This document shows positions 17,439 to 26,774 of a stretch of 64,000 bases of DNA, piece by piece. The DNA is from JBBTDV01 sp038042605 (GTDB taxonomy: Bacteria > Bdellovibrionota > UBA1018). The notes beneath the pieces were generated by a model. That model worked only from the letters and a program-made list of their open reading frames with translations. It ran no database searches and was not told the origin of the DNA. The stretch lies in NCBI GenBank assembly GCA_964358645.1, contig CAYHPW010000010.1:1-64000 (forward strand), written 5' to 3'. Position 1 is the stretch's first letter. The number at the start of each line of letters is the position of its first letter. A program made the position numbers and the translations under genes.

Positions 17439-18162
17439 AAGAATACAGAAAATACTTGCAAGGGCAGGGATCGCTTCGCGCCGCAAGGCCGAGGAGCTGA
17501 TCGCTAGCGGTGAAGTTTCAGTCAACGGCAAAGTGGCAAAACTAGGTGACAAGGCGAAGTTTGGGAGGGACTCCATTAAAGTCCACGGTCACCTGATTTA
17601 TAAAGTTGAACCGCCGCTTTATCTCGCTTTCAACAAACCCAAGGGCGTTATCTCGATGATGAGTGATACTGATGGCAGGCCCACGCTTTCTGATTACCTT
17701 ATCAGAATCAAAAAGCGGCTCTTCCCTATAGGGCGGCTTGATTTTAACAGTGACGGCCTGCTGCTTCTTACAAATGATGGTGGATTCGCCGCTAGCTTGC
17801 AAAAGCGCGGTGATATACCGAGGATTTATCACGTCAAAGTCAAGGGTCATCCTGAACAGCAGGCTATTGCAAAGCTTGAAAGAGGCGCTCGAATAGGGCG
17901 TAAGCCCGTACGGCCGCACTCGGTTACGCTAGTACAGAAGCTAGCTAATAAATCAGTCATTGAAGTGATTTTCCTTGCTCCTGGCGCGGTGGATGTCAAA
18001 GGCTTGTTTGAGTCAAAGGGCTTTTTAATCGAAAAAATCACGCGTACAGCGATTGGCCACATTACTTTAAAGGGCCTCGGACCTGGGGAGTACCGGCTAC
18101 TCAGGTCTTCCAGCGTGGAAGCCCTGCTTAAGCAACCAGAGCTTGGGTTACCTAACGTTTAG
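17428..18162 (+). CDS. rluB: 23S rRNA pseudouridine synthase RluB-like
   Basis: Pseudouridine synthase of the RsuA/RluB group. An N-terminal S4 RNA-binding domain (residues 1-60, RIQKILARAGIASRRKAEELI) is followed by the catalytic domain with GRLDFNSDGLLLLTNDG, whose first Asp is the catalytic residue. The long frame opens at 17362 but the ATG at 17428 is the S4 domain's natural start. It ends the xerD-to-rluB operon, and its stop codon overlaps the stop of the convergent S46 peptidase gene. The target within 23S rRNA is inferred from the family. Confidence 0.92.
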   Translation: MQLERIQKILARAGIASRRKAEELIASGEVSVNGKVAKLGDKAKFGRDSIKVHGHLIYKVEPPLYLAFNKPKGVISMMSDTDGRPTLSDYLIRIKKRLFPIGRLDFNSDGLLLLTNDGGFAASLQKRGDIPRIYHVKVKGHPEQQAIAKLERGARIGRKPVRPHSVTLVQKLANKSVIEVIFLAPGAVDVKGLFESKGFLIEKITRTAIGHITLKGLGPGEYRLLRSSSVEALLKQPELGLPNV

Positions 18163-20252
18163 CGCTGTAGTTCTTCGACTAGGGCCTTGGCGTTATAGAT
18201 TTTCGATAAAGCTTCCAATATACCGCCTGAATTCACGGCCACTGCCCGGTTTGTTTCAGGAATATAAACGAAATTTCCCACCGTGGAGTGGATGTTGCCA
18301 TCAAAAATCAGTCCAACGAATTCTCCTTGCCGATTGATAACTGGGCTCCCTGAATTTCCACCGATAATATCCGCGCTGCTGATGAAATTAAAGGGGACTT
18401 CAAGGTTAAGCTTATCTTTTGCTTGGTGCCAGCTTGCGGGGAGCTTCCATGGTTTCTCGCTTTCGTGATTTCTTTCGTGTTCAAAAGCCCCTCCGATCTT
18501 AGTGATCGGTGCTATCAATTGGCCGTTATCCATATGCCCTGACACGGTCCCGAACGTCAGTCGCAATGTGAATGTGGCATCAGGGTAAACCTTGGTACCA
18601 TATACAGCGAACAATGCTTTTGCGATTTCGGCATATGCTTGCTGTTTTGGACCTTCAACTTTATCTTCAGTCATTTTACGGATTGACCTGGCATCCGGAT
18701 CAATGGCGGCGGCAAGACGTATCATTGTATCTTGGCTGTAGCGAATAGCCTTCATTCCGCCTTTTGCAATCAGCTTGCGAACTTCCACAGCCGCTAAACT
18801 TGTGCCTTCGATGAGCTCCTGGGCGCGCTCTTCAGGGCTCTTTCCCATAAGAATTTTTTGCACTATGGGGCTGTCCTCACCTAGTTGCTCCGCCAGATAT
18901 TGCAATGAAAATGTAAGTTTTGCCTGTTCATATTGCGTATATATCGGTGCTGTAGAAAAAAGCCGTTGTTCAAGCGAGGCCCTATGGCTAACTTGGAATT
19001 CTGGAAGGCGGTCAGAATCTTTTTTTAGGTCCTCGGCCGCCATTCTTACTAGAGTCTTTGCTATTCTAAACAGTTTTGTGTTTAGCCCCATGTAGCCTTC
19101 TAGAAAATTAGACCTTTTGGAAAGCTTAGCGTCCATGGCTTCCGCTTCTGCTATCTGGTCAAAGGCGCTCAGGGTTGAGACCAACTCTGGCCGCTTGCTG
19201 ATTTCAAGCTTCAATTCTGATTCGGCCTTTAATTTTGCTTGCATCATTTTTTGGTCCTGCAGGCCTTTAAGCTGCCCCATTAAAACTTTACGGCCATTCT
19301 TAATGCCGAAGAGATCTGTTGACGCCAAACGATCTTGCTCCTTGCCTTCGTAACCATATTGTTGGAGAAAGATTTCTTGCCGATAAATGAAATTAAGGAT
19401 CGCAGGGAGTTGAAAATCACGCTGCGCTTTCAGTGCGCTTACCGTCTGGATCCTGTCCGTACCGCCAGGATGCCCTGATACAAAGATTAGTTCATTTTCG
19501 ATGACATCCGTACGTGACCAGGAGAAATAATTTTCAACATTTACTGGATTGCCGTTCTCGTATGCGCGGAAGATGGCCATGTCGAGATCGTATCGCGGGA
19601 ATTCAAAGTTATCCTGATCACCGCCGAAAAAAGCGATATCTAATTCTGGAGCGAAAACCAGCCGGATATCAGTATATTTCTTATACCTGTATAGGTGGAA
19701 TTGACCTCCCATGTAAAGGGTTACGACGTCACTCCTTAGACCTGTCTGCTCAAAGGATTCTTTCTCGATCTTTGCTTTTTCAGACTTTTGGGCCGCATAT
19801 GCTTCTTGAGGAGGCATCTCAGGTTTCACTACCCCCATCACTCGCGCGGTGACGTCTTCAATCGAAATGAGCTGGTTTAATTCTAAATCAGGGGCTTTGA
19901 TCTCCTGGTCCTGTGTTTCGGCGTAAAACCCTTCACGATAAAGATTTTTTTGCGGAGTGGATAATTTTTGCAATGTATCTGAAGCGACATGATGATTGGT
20001 TAAAACTAAACCGCTCTTAGATATAAAAGAGCCGGAGCCACCGATGTTGAAGCGGACTGATGACTTCATTACGTGATCAATCCATTCCGGGGTGGGGGTG
20101 AAATCATATTTTTGTTTCAGTACTTCAAGCGGTAGTTGATTAAAAAGCCACATGCCTTCGTCCGCATGAATTGCTGTATTCATCAATGATAGCGAACCTA
20201 AGATAAAGCTTAAAGAAACCGCTAAGTACCTTATATTTTTGGGATATAACAT
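18159..20252 (-). CDS. S46 family peptidase (dipeptidyl-peptidase 7/11 type)
   Basis: Secreted serine peptidase releasing dipeptides from peptide N-termini. A signal peptide ends around residue 30 (AIHADEGMW). The DEGMW opening is typical of S46 enzymes, where the N-terminal Asp/Asn region recognises the substrate amino group. The catalytic His is in VLTNHHVA near residue 88 and the catalytic Ser in GGNSGSPVINRQGEFVGL near residue 640; a long helical insert lies between. At 697 aa it is full length. It is divergent from the TIGR02147 regulator across a repeat-rich region, and converges on rluB with overlapping stops. It would support peptide feeding. Confidence 0.93.
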   Translation of the reverse strand: MLYPKNIRYLAVSLSFILGSLSLMNTAIHADEGMWLFNQLPLEVLKQKYDFTPTPEWIDHVMKSSVRFNIGGSGSFISKSGLVLTNHHVASDTLQKLSTPQKNLYREGFYAETQDQEIKAPDLELNQLISIEDVTARVMGVVKPEMPPQEAYAAQKSEKAKIEKESFEQTGLRSDVVTLYMGGQFHLYRYKKYTDIRLVFAPELDIAFFGGDQDNFEFPRYDLDMAIFRAYENGNPVNVENYFSWSRTDVIENELIFVSGHPGGTDRIQTVSALKAQRDFQLPAILNFIYRQEIFLQQYGYEGKEQDRLASTDLFGIKNGRKVLMGQLKGLQDQKMMQAKLKAESELKLEISKRPELVSTLSAFDQIAEAEAMDAKLSKRSNFLEGYMGLNTKLFRIAKTLVRMAAEDLKKDSDRLPEFQVSHRASLEQRLFSTAPIYTQYEQAKLTFSLQYLAEQLGEDSPIVQKILMGKSPEERAQELIEGTSLAAVEVRKLIAKGGMKAIRYSQDTMIRLAAAIDPDARSIRKMTEDKVEGPKQQAYAEIAKALFAVYGTKVYPDATFTLRLTFGTVSGHMDNGQLIAPITKIGGAFEHERNHESEKPWKLPASWHQAKDKLNLEVPFNFISSADIIGGNSGSPVINRQGEFVGLIFDGNIHSTVGNFVYIPETNRAVAVNSGGILEALSKIYNAKALVEELQR

Positions 20253-20267
20253 AATGCCGTTTGCCTC

Positions 20268-20418
20268 TAGCGCGATGTATTATCTATTTTGACTATATTT
20301 GTCAACAAATTAGTTTTCAGCGGGTGTGAATTTTCTAGCGTACTCCCAAGCCTGAAGCTGAGAAAACTACCAACCCAAATTACCATTACACGCTATCTTA
20401 CGCTACACTATGTAGCGT
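20268..20418. promoter_or_regulatory. Cluster of TAGCGT half-sites in a divergent promoter region
   Basis: Between the divergent S46 peptidase and regulator genes the hexamer TAGCGT occurs at 20336-20341 and 20413-20418 and its complement ACGCTA at 20390-20395 and 20400-20405. The last pair forms an 8-bp inverted repeat, ACGCTACA-CTA-TGTAGCGT. A related 14-mer starting TAGCGCGATGTATT lies at 20268, resembling TAGCGTGATGTGTT at 20413. An additional TTGAC/GTCAA inverted repeat is at 20289-20305. The spacing and repetition suggest an operator for the neighbouring regulator, by inference. Confidence 0.5.
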
Positions 20419-20461
20419 GATGTGTTGACTTGTTGTGTTTGAGCGGATAAAAGCTGCCGCC

Positions 20462-21259
20462 ATGAACGCATTGAGTGGACAAAATTACAGACAGATTCTT
20501 CAAGAAGAGCTTGCGGGTCGATGTCAAAAGAATCCGAAGTATTCGTTGAGGGCGTTTGCCAAAGATTTATTGATTTCCCCGCAGCGGCTTTCTCATGTCC
20601 TCAATGGCAACTACGGTTTGTCAGGACCGGCAGCCGTAAAAATTGCAAAGCGTATTGGGCTTTCTCATGCAGAGGCTGAAGTGTTTTGTGCTCTTGTGGA
20701 AAGTGAACATGCACGTGGAAGGGTTCGTAGGGACATCGCTAGGCAAAAGGTGAACGAGCTCCGTAAAGAGTATACGCCGCTAAGTGTAGATACTTTCAAA
20801 ATCATGGCGGACTGGTATCACTTTGCAATCCTAGAACTCACTCTTGTTGATGACTTTGATGCGGATCCATCTTGGATTGCAAAAACGCTTGGGATCTCTA
20901 TTTATGAAGCAAATAGTGCTATTCAGCGTCTCAAGAAACTTGAGTTCCTTGAAGAGAAGCGGGATGGGTCTTTAAAGCTCGGAGCCCAGTTTGATGTGAA
21001 CCCAGCAGGAATTCCCAGTGATGCAGTAAAGAAATTCCATAAACAGTTACTTGAAAAGGCGATGCTAGCCATTGATCTGCAATCTCTTGATGATCGTGAC
21101 TTTTCAAGCGTGATTTTGGCTATGGACTCAGCGGATATTCCGCTTGCAAAGAAAAAAATTAGAAAATTTCAAGATGAGTTTGATGCTGAATTCTCGAAAG
21201 CAGCCAAAAAATCCAGCGTCTATTGCCTTGGTGTACAGTTGTTTCGGCTAAGAAAGTGA
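20462..21259 (+). CDS. TIGR02147 family regulator (HTH plus DUF4423)
   Basis: Member of the TIGR02147 family, expanded in Bdellovibrio-like and Fibrobacter genomes and presumed to be transcriptional regulators. The first 80 residues hold a Cro/CI-type helix-turn-helix (SLRAFAKDLLISPQRLSHVLNG), followed by the longer DUF4423-like helical domain with 'WYHFAILELT' near residue 120 and a second winged-helix-like part. The frame extends to 20435, but ATG 20462 matches the family start. It faces the S46 peptidase gene across the TAGCGT repeats, which it may bind. Confidence 0.85.
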   Translation: MNALSGQNYRQILQEELAGRCQKNPKYSLRAFAKDLLISPQRLSHVLNGNYGLSGPAAVKIAKRIGLSHAEAEVFCALVESEHARGRVRRDIARQKVNELRKEYTPLSVDTFKIMADWYHFAILELTLVDDFDADPSWIAKTLGISIYEANSAIQRLKKLEFLEEKRDGSLKLGAQFDVNPAGIPSDAVKKFHKQLLEKAMLAIDLQSLDDRDFSSVILAMDSADIPLAKKKIRKFQDEFDAEFSKAAKKSSVYCLGVQLFRLRK

Positions 21260-21315
21260 ATTGATAGAAGGAGAAATATGTGTATAATTTACACCAGCTT
21301 TTCCGATAAGAGATC

Positions 21316-22422
21316 ATGAGGATCTTTGGGATCTTGTGGGGCATTGTATGTGTCGGCGCATTAACACAGAGCTCAGCTTTTGCGGGGACAGGATTATGCC
21401 TGATAAGGCAGCTTGAGGAACTTCGAAATAGCAACCGTATCACGCTTGAAAGATTCTATGCGCCAATTAATGAAATACGCTCAATAATACAGGGTAACCC
21501 CGCGCTAGACCTGGCAATAGATAAGCTGGTTGAATCTGATTCTCGAAAATACATATTCAGGCTTGAAGCGCTTAGTAGACTGTACCGAGACCACCCGACA
21601 CTGGGCGAGGGATTCAATCGCTTACTTGGATTCTTCAAGCAATTTGAAGACAGCCTTGGGGCGTATGTGGATGCAAAAAAAACAGCTAAAAAAGCCGATG
21701 AACTCGGTGTATCGCAGGAAATTGTGAAACTTCTTTCTGATCATGCCCAACAAAAACACCATGAACTTGTGGCATATCTTAAAACTTCCGGGTGGGCTGA
21801 TGGATCAAGTGGCCAGTTTTTAGAAATGCAAAGGTTCCTTGAGGGTGTCAGCTGGTATAAGCAGAAAGTAGATCGGTTGTTTTTGCTGGGAGTGTTTTCA
21901 AAAGAGCTTAGTAAAATTGAAAGTATCACTTTTAACATGCGGGATCTGCAGGGTGGTGTTCATGAACTGCGGCGCCGGCTCCGATGGATTTTGATTGATA
22001 TACAGAGCTTGCGTGGAAAGGTCGAAATAATAGATGACAAGCCTCCAAAAGCTCTAAAGCCCCTGCTTGACACTTTAGAAGAGCCTAACAAGTACGGCGT
22101 ATTTGAGATTTCAGATGGGGTTAAAAAAAGAATCAAGATCAGAAAATCATTCTATCAAGCGTTAAATGCCCTGGTCACGCGTCTTGGTGAACTTAAGGAC
22201 GATGGTGAATTGATTGAGGCATTGGCTCATGCTTACGTAAAAACGGAATATGTCACAGGACGCACTGTCTCCGAGGTTCAGGCCATGGAATGGGCCAAGC
22301 AATTTTCAAAGCTCGATAGCTCAAGGCAGGATTTTTATCCGGAGGCGAGCAAACTATACAAGATATTACAGGATTCAGAGCTACTAAAAAAACTACGTAC
22401 GGATCTGGAAGGACAGATGTAA
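21316..22422 (+). CDS. Secreted helical protein of unknown function
   Basis: Unrecognised 368-aa protein with a signal peptide ending SSAFAG. The mature part is strongly alpha-helical with long charged stretches and probable coiled coils (for example around residues 25-60 and 110-150). A single Cys follows the cleavage region (GLC), but its context is not a convincing lipobox. It is separated by 6 bp from the secreted endonuclease/phosphatase-like gene, so the two are likely cotranscribed. Confidence 0.6.
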   Translation: MRIFGILWGIVCVGALTQSSAFAGTGLCLIRQLEELRNSNRITLERFYAPINEIRSIIQGNPALDLAIDKLVESDSRKYIFRLEALSRLYRDHPTLGEGFNRLLGFFKQFEDSLGAYVDAKKTAKKADELGVSQEIVKLLSDHAQQKHHELVAYLKTSGWADGSSGQFLEMQRFLEGVSWYKQKVDRLFLLGVFSKELSKIESITFNMRDLQGGVHELRRRLRWILIDIQSLRGKVEIIDDKPPKALKPLLDTLEEPNKYGVFEISDGVKKRIKIRKSFYQALNALVTRLGELKDDGELIEALAHAYVKTEYVTGRTVSEVQAMEWAKQFSKLDSSRQDFYPEASKLYKILQDSELLKKLRTDLEGQM

Positions 22423-22428
22423 TAAAAA

Positions 22429-23565
22429 ATGGCCATTGTTAAAAAAATAACATTGCTTCTGTGTTTGCTGGCTTGCTTCATTTCATTGCAGCTTCCGGCA
22501 AGCGCCAGAAATGGCTGCCTCGAGTCAGCATTAAACACAATCATTACTAATAATTCCGTCAATACCAGGTCTCTTGAGGCGATACCGCATATAACAGTAA
22601 TGACCTACAACGTGCTTAATCTCACAGGAAGTGTGGGGAAGTGGCAAAGAAATGATGCCACTGGAGTGCTTGAGCTCGTACAGCCAAAGTTTACCCTTAG
22701 TGCTGAGCAAATCGCTTCCAGAGCCAAGGCAATACGTGATGTGAATCCTGATGTAGTTATTTTACAAGAAATAGAAGGCGGTTTGGGGACTTTAAATAAT
22801 TTTAATAGAGAACAATTGCAAGATATGTATAATTGCTTCCTCGTTATTGGTAATGACGGGCGCGGCATTGATGTCGGCATGATGATCAGGAGGGATTTGC
22901 CACTTACAACTGAATTGCAGACGCACAGGGATGTAAAGTGGGTGGATCCTAGTGACAAAAATGCCGTGCAACAGCCGCTGTTCTCACGGGATCTGCCTGC
23001 GTTGTTGGTGAGAACTAGGAATCAAGATCCTGCTTTGCCACCGCTTTTTATCCTGCTTGGGAATCACGGCAAATCAAAGCGGCCTACCCCAGGGGATCCA
23101 TTGTCTTCACGTAAACGCACGGCACAGGCGCAAGGCATGGCAAAGATCGTGAATAGTTACAAAGCCAAATTTGGTCAAGGGGTGCGCGTGATATTGGGCG
23201 GCGACTTTAACACGTCAGTTGACTCGACTGAGTTGGCCGCCTTAAGAGAGCAAGCCGGCATGGGAGAGGCGTTCTCTCTCTTAAAAGTACTGCCTCCACT
23301 TTCGGAACGAGTGACACATACTTATCATCCGCACGATGGGCCAGTTGATATGAACCAGATCGACGGATTTTTCTTAACAGATGGCTTGAAGAACGCTGTA
23401 CGTGACGTTGAAGTTTATAGATACAAAGACAAGAATGGCAAAGTAATCCCATTACCAATAACTTATGAGCAGCGTGAAAGAAATCCGTCGGATCATTTCC
23501 CGGTTGTGCTGACGCTTGATTTTCAAGGTATGTTGAGTAAATCTGCAGCTGAATCGAGACCTTAA
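22429..23565 (+). CDS. Secreted endonuclease/exonuclease/phosphatase-family protein
   Basis: Predicted exported metal-dependent phosphoesterase or nuclease. Signal peptide of about 25 residues ends LPASA. The EEP fold motifs are in order: TVMTYNVLN (Asn ligand) near residue 57, DVVILQEIEGG (Glu ligand) near 108, ILLGNHGKS near 208, GGDFNTS (Asp/Asn pair) near 259, QIDGFFL near 308 and the C-terminal SDHFPVVLTL (Asp-His catalytic pair). All key residues are present, so it is probably active. Substrate (DNA, lipid head group or other) cannot be told; export suggests extracellular degradation. Confidence 0.87.
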   Translation: MAIVKKITLLLCLLACFISLQLPASARNGCLESALNTIITNNSVNTRSLEAIPHITVMTYNVLNLTGSVGKWQRNDATGVLELVQPKFTLSAEQIASRAKAIRDVNPDVVILQEIEGGLGTLNNFNREQLQDMYNCFLVIGNDGRGIDVGMMIRRDLPLTTELQTHRDVKWVDPSDKNAVQQPLFSRDLPALLVRTRNQDPALPPLFILLGNHGKSKRPTPGDPLSSRKRTAQAQGMAKIVNSYKAKFGQGVRVILGGDFNTSVDSTELAALREQAGMGEAFSLLKVLPPLSERVTHTYHPHDGPVDMNQIDGFFLTDGLKNAVRDVEVYRYKDKNGKVIPLPITYEQRERNPSDHFPVVLTLDFQGMLSKSAAESRP

Positions 23566-23582
23566 GGGCGGGGGCTGGCGCT

Positions 23583-24029
23583 TTAGGCCGCTTTGGGAAG
23601 GTTTAGGTAATTGTATGCAAGTTCCTCATAAAAAGAGCGGACGGCTTGTTCTTCATCAGTTGAATTAAAAATAAATTTCACACTGATCCGGTAAAGATAG
23701 GCTTTCTCCGACATAATGTGCCCTTCGGTTTCGATTTCATGGCAAGATACAATCTTTCCACGTATGTAAGTCCGCTTTGGTTCCTCGAGCGTGATGGCTA
23801 TCTCCTGCCCCACAAGGATCGAGTGCGGCGAGAAGAGTGACACTCCTTCTGGTGTTAAATCGTTTAGTAACAGGTTCACGTCCATTACGGTCGTGGGGTT
23901 ATATGTGCCTGATACGAATTTAAGTTCGGTTTTAACTCTGCGGATGTGGAAGCTGTTTTTTAATTTCTCGCGCTCTCTTTTTTTGGCTTCAGCAAGACGC
24001 CTGATTTTCTGGTTCGGAGATTGCCACAT
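23583..24029 (-). CDS. PilZ-like domain protein
   Basis: A 148-aa protein with a basic N-terminal helix, then a beta-barrel-like region resembling PilZ: 'IRRVKTELKF' as a possible c-di-GMP arginine stretch near residue 28, 'LLNDLTPEGVSL' as the D/N-x-S-x-x-G equivalent near 55, and a 'GKIVSC' strand. The match is loose: the second motif has Thr-Pro-Glu in place of the usual residues, so c-di-GMP binding is uncertain. It lies downstream of and on the same strand as the Agl-Glt-like operon, 127 bp after it, and could link that system to c-di-GMP. Confidence 0.6.
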   Translation of the reverse strand: MWQSPNQKIRRLAEAKKREREKLKNSFHIRRVKTELKFVSGTYNPTTVMDVNLLLNDLTPEGVSLFSPHSILVGQEIAITLEEPKRTYIRGKIVSCHEIETEGHIMSEKAYLYRISVKFIFNSTDEEQAVRSFYEELAYNYLNLPKAA

Positions 24030-24155
24030 ACGTACACCTCTTATATATTCTTTGTATAATTATGCAGCTTAAAGCGATGAAATACAATCTGTTTATTATT
24101 GTTTTAGAGCTACAGGGGGCTCAATACTGACACTGTGTCGTTTGAGACACGCATT

Positions 24156-25142
24156 TTAACTAATCAGATCCTCGCCGGTGTCTACATCGAAGCTCACTTG
24201 TACTTCCTCGTCCTCGCTGGGGGCGAAATCAAGGTCGTGGAATACGATGGCGTTCAGCTCGAAGTTATACATCCAGTAGCCGCCTGAGCTTTTCGGCCCG
24301 CCTGGCAGGACTATGCCTTTGTGCTTAACAAGAATGGTAGTGGGGCGAGGCCTGATTTTAAAGTAGAGGGTGGGGCTCTTTGTGCGGCTTATTAGGTCCT
24401 GCCCAAGGTCGCTTAAGATTCTCCCGTAATCATTTGAGCATAGGACATATGTTTTACCGTGTGTGGCGGTAATCAGCTCTTCGTATTTGCTGCCGGTGTA
24501 TTCCCAGTAGTCGTCTGTTTCTTTGCAGCCGTAGTCCTGCGGCCCGAAAACTCCGTACGATACGACTTTATCAAGACCGCTTTTTTTTTGCTCCAAGAAA
24601 TCAATGAAGAGCTTGGCTTTGAAGGCGCTTTGTTCAGGTGCATCCGTTACGATCACAAGTGCAAGTATCGCGTCGTCGCGCATGAAGGACGGGTAGAGCG
24701 TAAGCGCTTTTTCAACTGGTTCGAAAGTTTGCTCCATGTAGCTTCCGTCCGTTCCGAGGCGTGCTACTGCGCCCTGGAAGGCGCTGATCGGATCTTTTAC
24801 GAATTTATCCAATGTATCACCTGTGGCCAAACCTATGTATGGCATGTCGGACTTGTCCGTCGAAATCAGACCTATACGCCAGTCAAGGACGGTTTTTTTT
24901 GTGAACTCACGTATGAACATATCGGCATTGTTTATCACCTGTTGCTGGTATGTCCCCATGCTTCCGCTGTTGTCTACGACCCAGAGAATGTCCACCATCG
25001 ACTGACCTTGCATCTCTTTGATCTTGTGTGTGAATGAGAAATTCGGCGGGGGTTGCTGATTCACGTAATAAAGAAAATCAGTCTGCCTGCATCCGGAATA
25101 TGTAAAGGCCATCAAGATTAATATTGATGTTGTTAATTTCAT
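24156..25142 (-). CDS. VWA-domain lipoprotein (CglB-like)
   Basis: Envelope protein with a lipoprotein signal ending SGC (Cys18) and a von Willebrand A domain. The metal-ion-dependent adhesion site is visible as DNSGS (Asp57, Ser59, Ser61), with later Thr and Asp (VIVTDAPE) completing it. The C-terminal 100 residues form a beta-rich tail. The start at 25142 gives an ATGA overlap with the upstream TPR gene; the frame opens further at 25163. As last gene of an operon with an AglRQS-like motor it occupies the role of CglB, the VWA outer-membrane adhesin of Myxococcus gliding. That equivalence is inferred from architecture and context. Confidence 0.8.
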   Translation of the reverse strand: MKLTTSILILMAFTYSGCRQTDFLYYVNQQPPPNFSFTHKIKEMQGQSMVDILWVVDNSGSMGTYQQQVINNADMFIREFTKKTVLDWRIGLISTDKSDMPYIGLATGDTLDKFVKDPISAFQGAVARLGTDGSYMEQTFEPVEKALTLYPSFMRDDAILALVIVTDAPEQSAFKAKLFIDFLEQKKSGLDKVVSYGVFGPQDYGCKETDDYWEYTGSKYEELITATHGKTYVLCSNDYGRILSDLGQDLISRTKSPTLYFKIRPRPTTILVKHKGIVLPGGPKSSGGYWMYNFELNAIVFHDLDFAPSEDEEVQVSFDVDTGEDLIS

Positions 25143-26770
25143 TTGCTGTCCCCATTCAGGCAACGCCCGTCCGCGATTGATCTTAGCTTAAAGAGCTCAT
25201 CTGGCCACATCACGCCGTCAAAGAGAAACGCCATTTCATCACGCTCTTTTTTAAGAGGTGCCGCACGTGAAAGCCGGATAGTATCATCACCGGTGGCTGG
25301 TTCTGCAGAGGTGCTAGCCAATGACCTGAGCTGGCTCAGGAACTCAACTTTGACAAATTGCATTTTGCGTATGGCTTCCGTCAGCGCTGAGTGCATGCTA
25401 CGCCATTGGCGGCGGTATTCTTCGGCCTTTGTTTTTTTCGCGTTTTCAATTGCTGTGGAAAGCTTGTCCTGCGCCCTGACCCAGTGTTGTTGCTGGCCTA
25501 CTGCCGGGAGGGCGGCTGTCACGCTTTCGTTTGCCAGTCCGCGCAGTTGTTCCTGCTCGGCAGTCATTCTTACAAGCCTGTTTGCAGCCACTGTGGAGAA
25601 AAAATCCACTTGCTTTGGTGCGGGCGGATCTTCAGCTTTTAAGGCTTTGGATATTTCCTTGGCCCAGATTTTATTGTTGCTGATGAATGAATCAAAGTCC
25701 TTTTGAACTTCACTGAAGTAGCAAAGCTTCAGGTTTGAAATAGCCCGGACAAGATACAGTTCCGGCGTGAAACGGTCCTCAAATAATCTGGTGCTAAGCG
25801 TGGCGATCTCTCCGCGTAATTTTTGAAGATTGCCCTGCCTGAGCCAAACCCAGGTAAGCTCTTCTCGTGCCGACATGAATTCCTGCGTCCCGCTCGGGAT
25901 CTTGAGATAGAAATGTTCCGCGCCTTCAAGTGATCCGGCTTGATAGAGAAAACGGGCGATCTGAAGGTAGTGTGTGGCCAATCCGCGTGCGTCAGCCCGT
26001 GCCTCAAGTGTCGGTTCTGCGTAAGTTTTTAAAATTTTTGCCGCTGAGGCGAGGTCGTTTTTCTTGGCGTATGACAATGCCACTGTGCGTGCAAGATGCG
26101 GCTTAAGCCAGCTGGTGGTAGGGATAATCATGGTTAATTGCTCAGCAGCCCCACCTCGCCGGAGATTTATGAATGCTTGGAGAGAGGCGTGCACCGTGCT
26201 TCGTGTGACGTCAAATTTTTTTAATATGGATTCCTGCTCTGGTGAGATTGAGATCGCATTTGTGAGGAGCCATTTATCAAAATCAGGGGCTATGGTCTGC
26301 TCTAACGCTAGTGCGATCGTTGATTTAGAGAACCAGTCGTTCGAAAGCATGGTGGTCCATTCGTTAAAGAAAGTATGTGACAGGTTCTCCCTCCATAAAA
26401 GGTAAAGGTATGCGGCATTCGCGGTGATTTCGAATGAAGCAGGCACTTGTTTTTGCACGGCGGACCAGAGGTGTGCGGCTTCCCTGTGCTGCTTTGTAAG
26501 GATTCTTAGGACCCATGCGTTTAAATCATAAGGAAGATTCTTCTCACCTTGCCACGTCGAAAAAAGCTGTATTACAAGTGGATTGTCTAGCTTGATTTCA
26601 CCACTGGATGGGCTAGTCGGTTGTTGCGTTCCAACCGGTGCGGCGTTCTTAATGCCTGCAGCGCCTATAGTCACAGTATTTAATAATGCATCGGCAGCAG
26701 AGTTTGCAAATACGTTAGAAATCGCTAGACAAAACGTCAGTAGAAGGACGATAAAGTGCAGCTTGATCAT
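25139..26770 (-). CDS. Exported TPR-like repeat protein
   Basis: Signal peptide of about 22 residues (ending NVFANS) followed by about 500 residues of predicted helical repeats; segments such as 'ALSYAKKNDLASAAKILKTYAEP' and 'ARFLYQAGSLEGAEHFYLKI' have degenerate TPR spacing. A charged coiled-coil-like region comes near residues 420-470. The closing segment has two Cys (not a lipobox). It sits between the barrel gene and the VWA lipoprotein, overlapping the latter by 4 nt. It probably acts as a periplasmic scaffold of the same machine. Confidence 0.68.
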   Translation of the reverse strand: MIKLHFIVLLLTFCLAISNVFANSAADALLNTVTIGAAGIKNAAPVGTQQPTSPSSGEIKLDNPLVIQLFSTWQGEKNLPYDLNAWVLRILTKQHREAAHLWSAVQKQVPASFEITANAAYLYLLWRENLSHTFFNEWTTMLSNDWFSKSTIALALEQTIAPDFDKWLLTNAISISPEQESILKKFDVTRSTVHASLQAFINLRRGGAAEQLTMIIPTTSWLKPHLARTVALSYAKKNDLASAAKILKTYAEPTLEARADARGLATHYLQIARFLYQAGSLEGAEHFYLKIPSGTQEFMSAREELTWVWLRQGNLQKLRGEIATLSTRLFEDRFTPELYLVRAISNLKLCYFSEVQKDFDSFISNNKIWAKEISKALKAEDPPAPKQVDFFSTVAANRLVRMTAEQEQLRGLANESVTAALPAVGQQQHWVRAQDKLSTAIENAKKTKAEEYRRQWRSMHSALTEAIRKMQFVKVEFLSQLRSLASTSAEPATGDDTIRLSRAAPLKKERDEMAFLFDGVMWPDELFKLRSIADGRCLNGDSK

Positions 26771-26774
26771 AATG

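Noticed and set aside
24131..24146. Inverted repeat GTGTC/GACAC just past the VWA gene stop
   Set aside because: Only 5-bp arms and no T-tract, so not called as a terminator of the motor operon.
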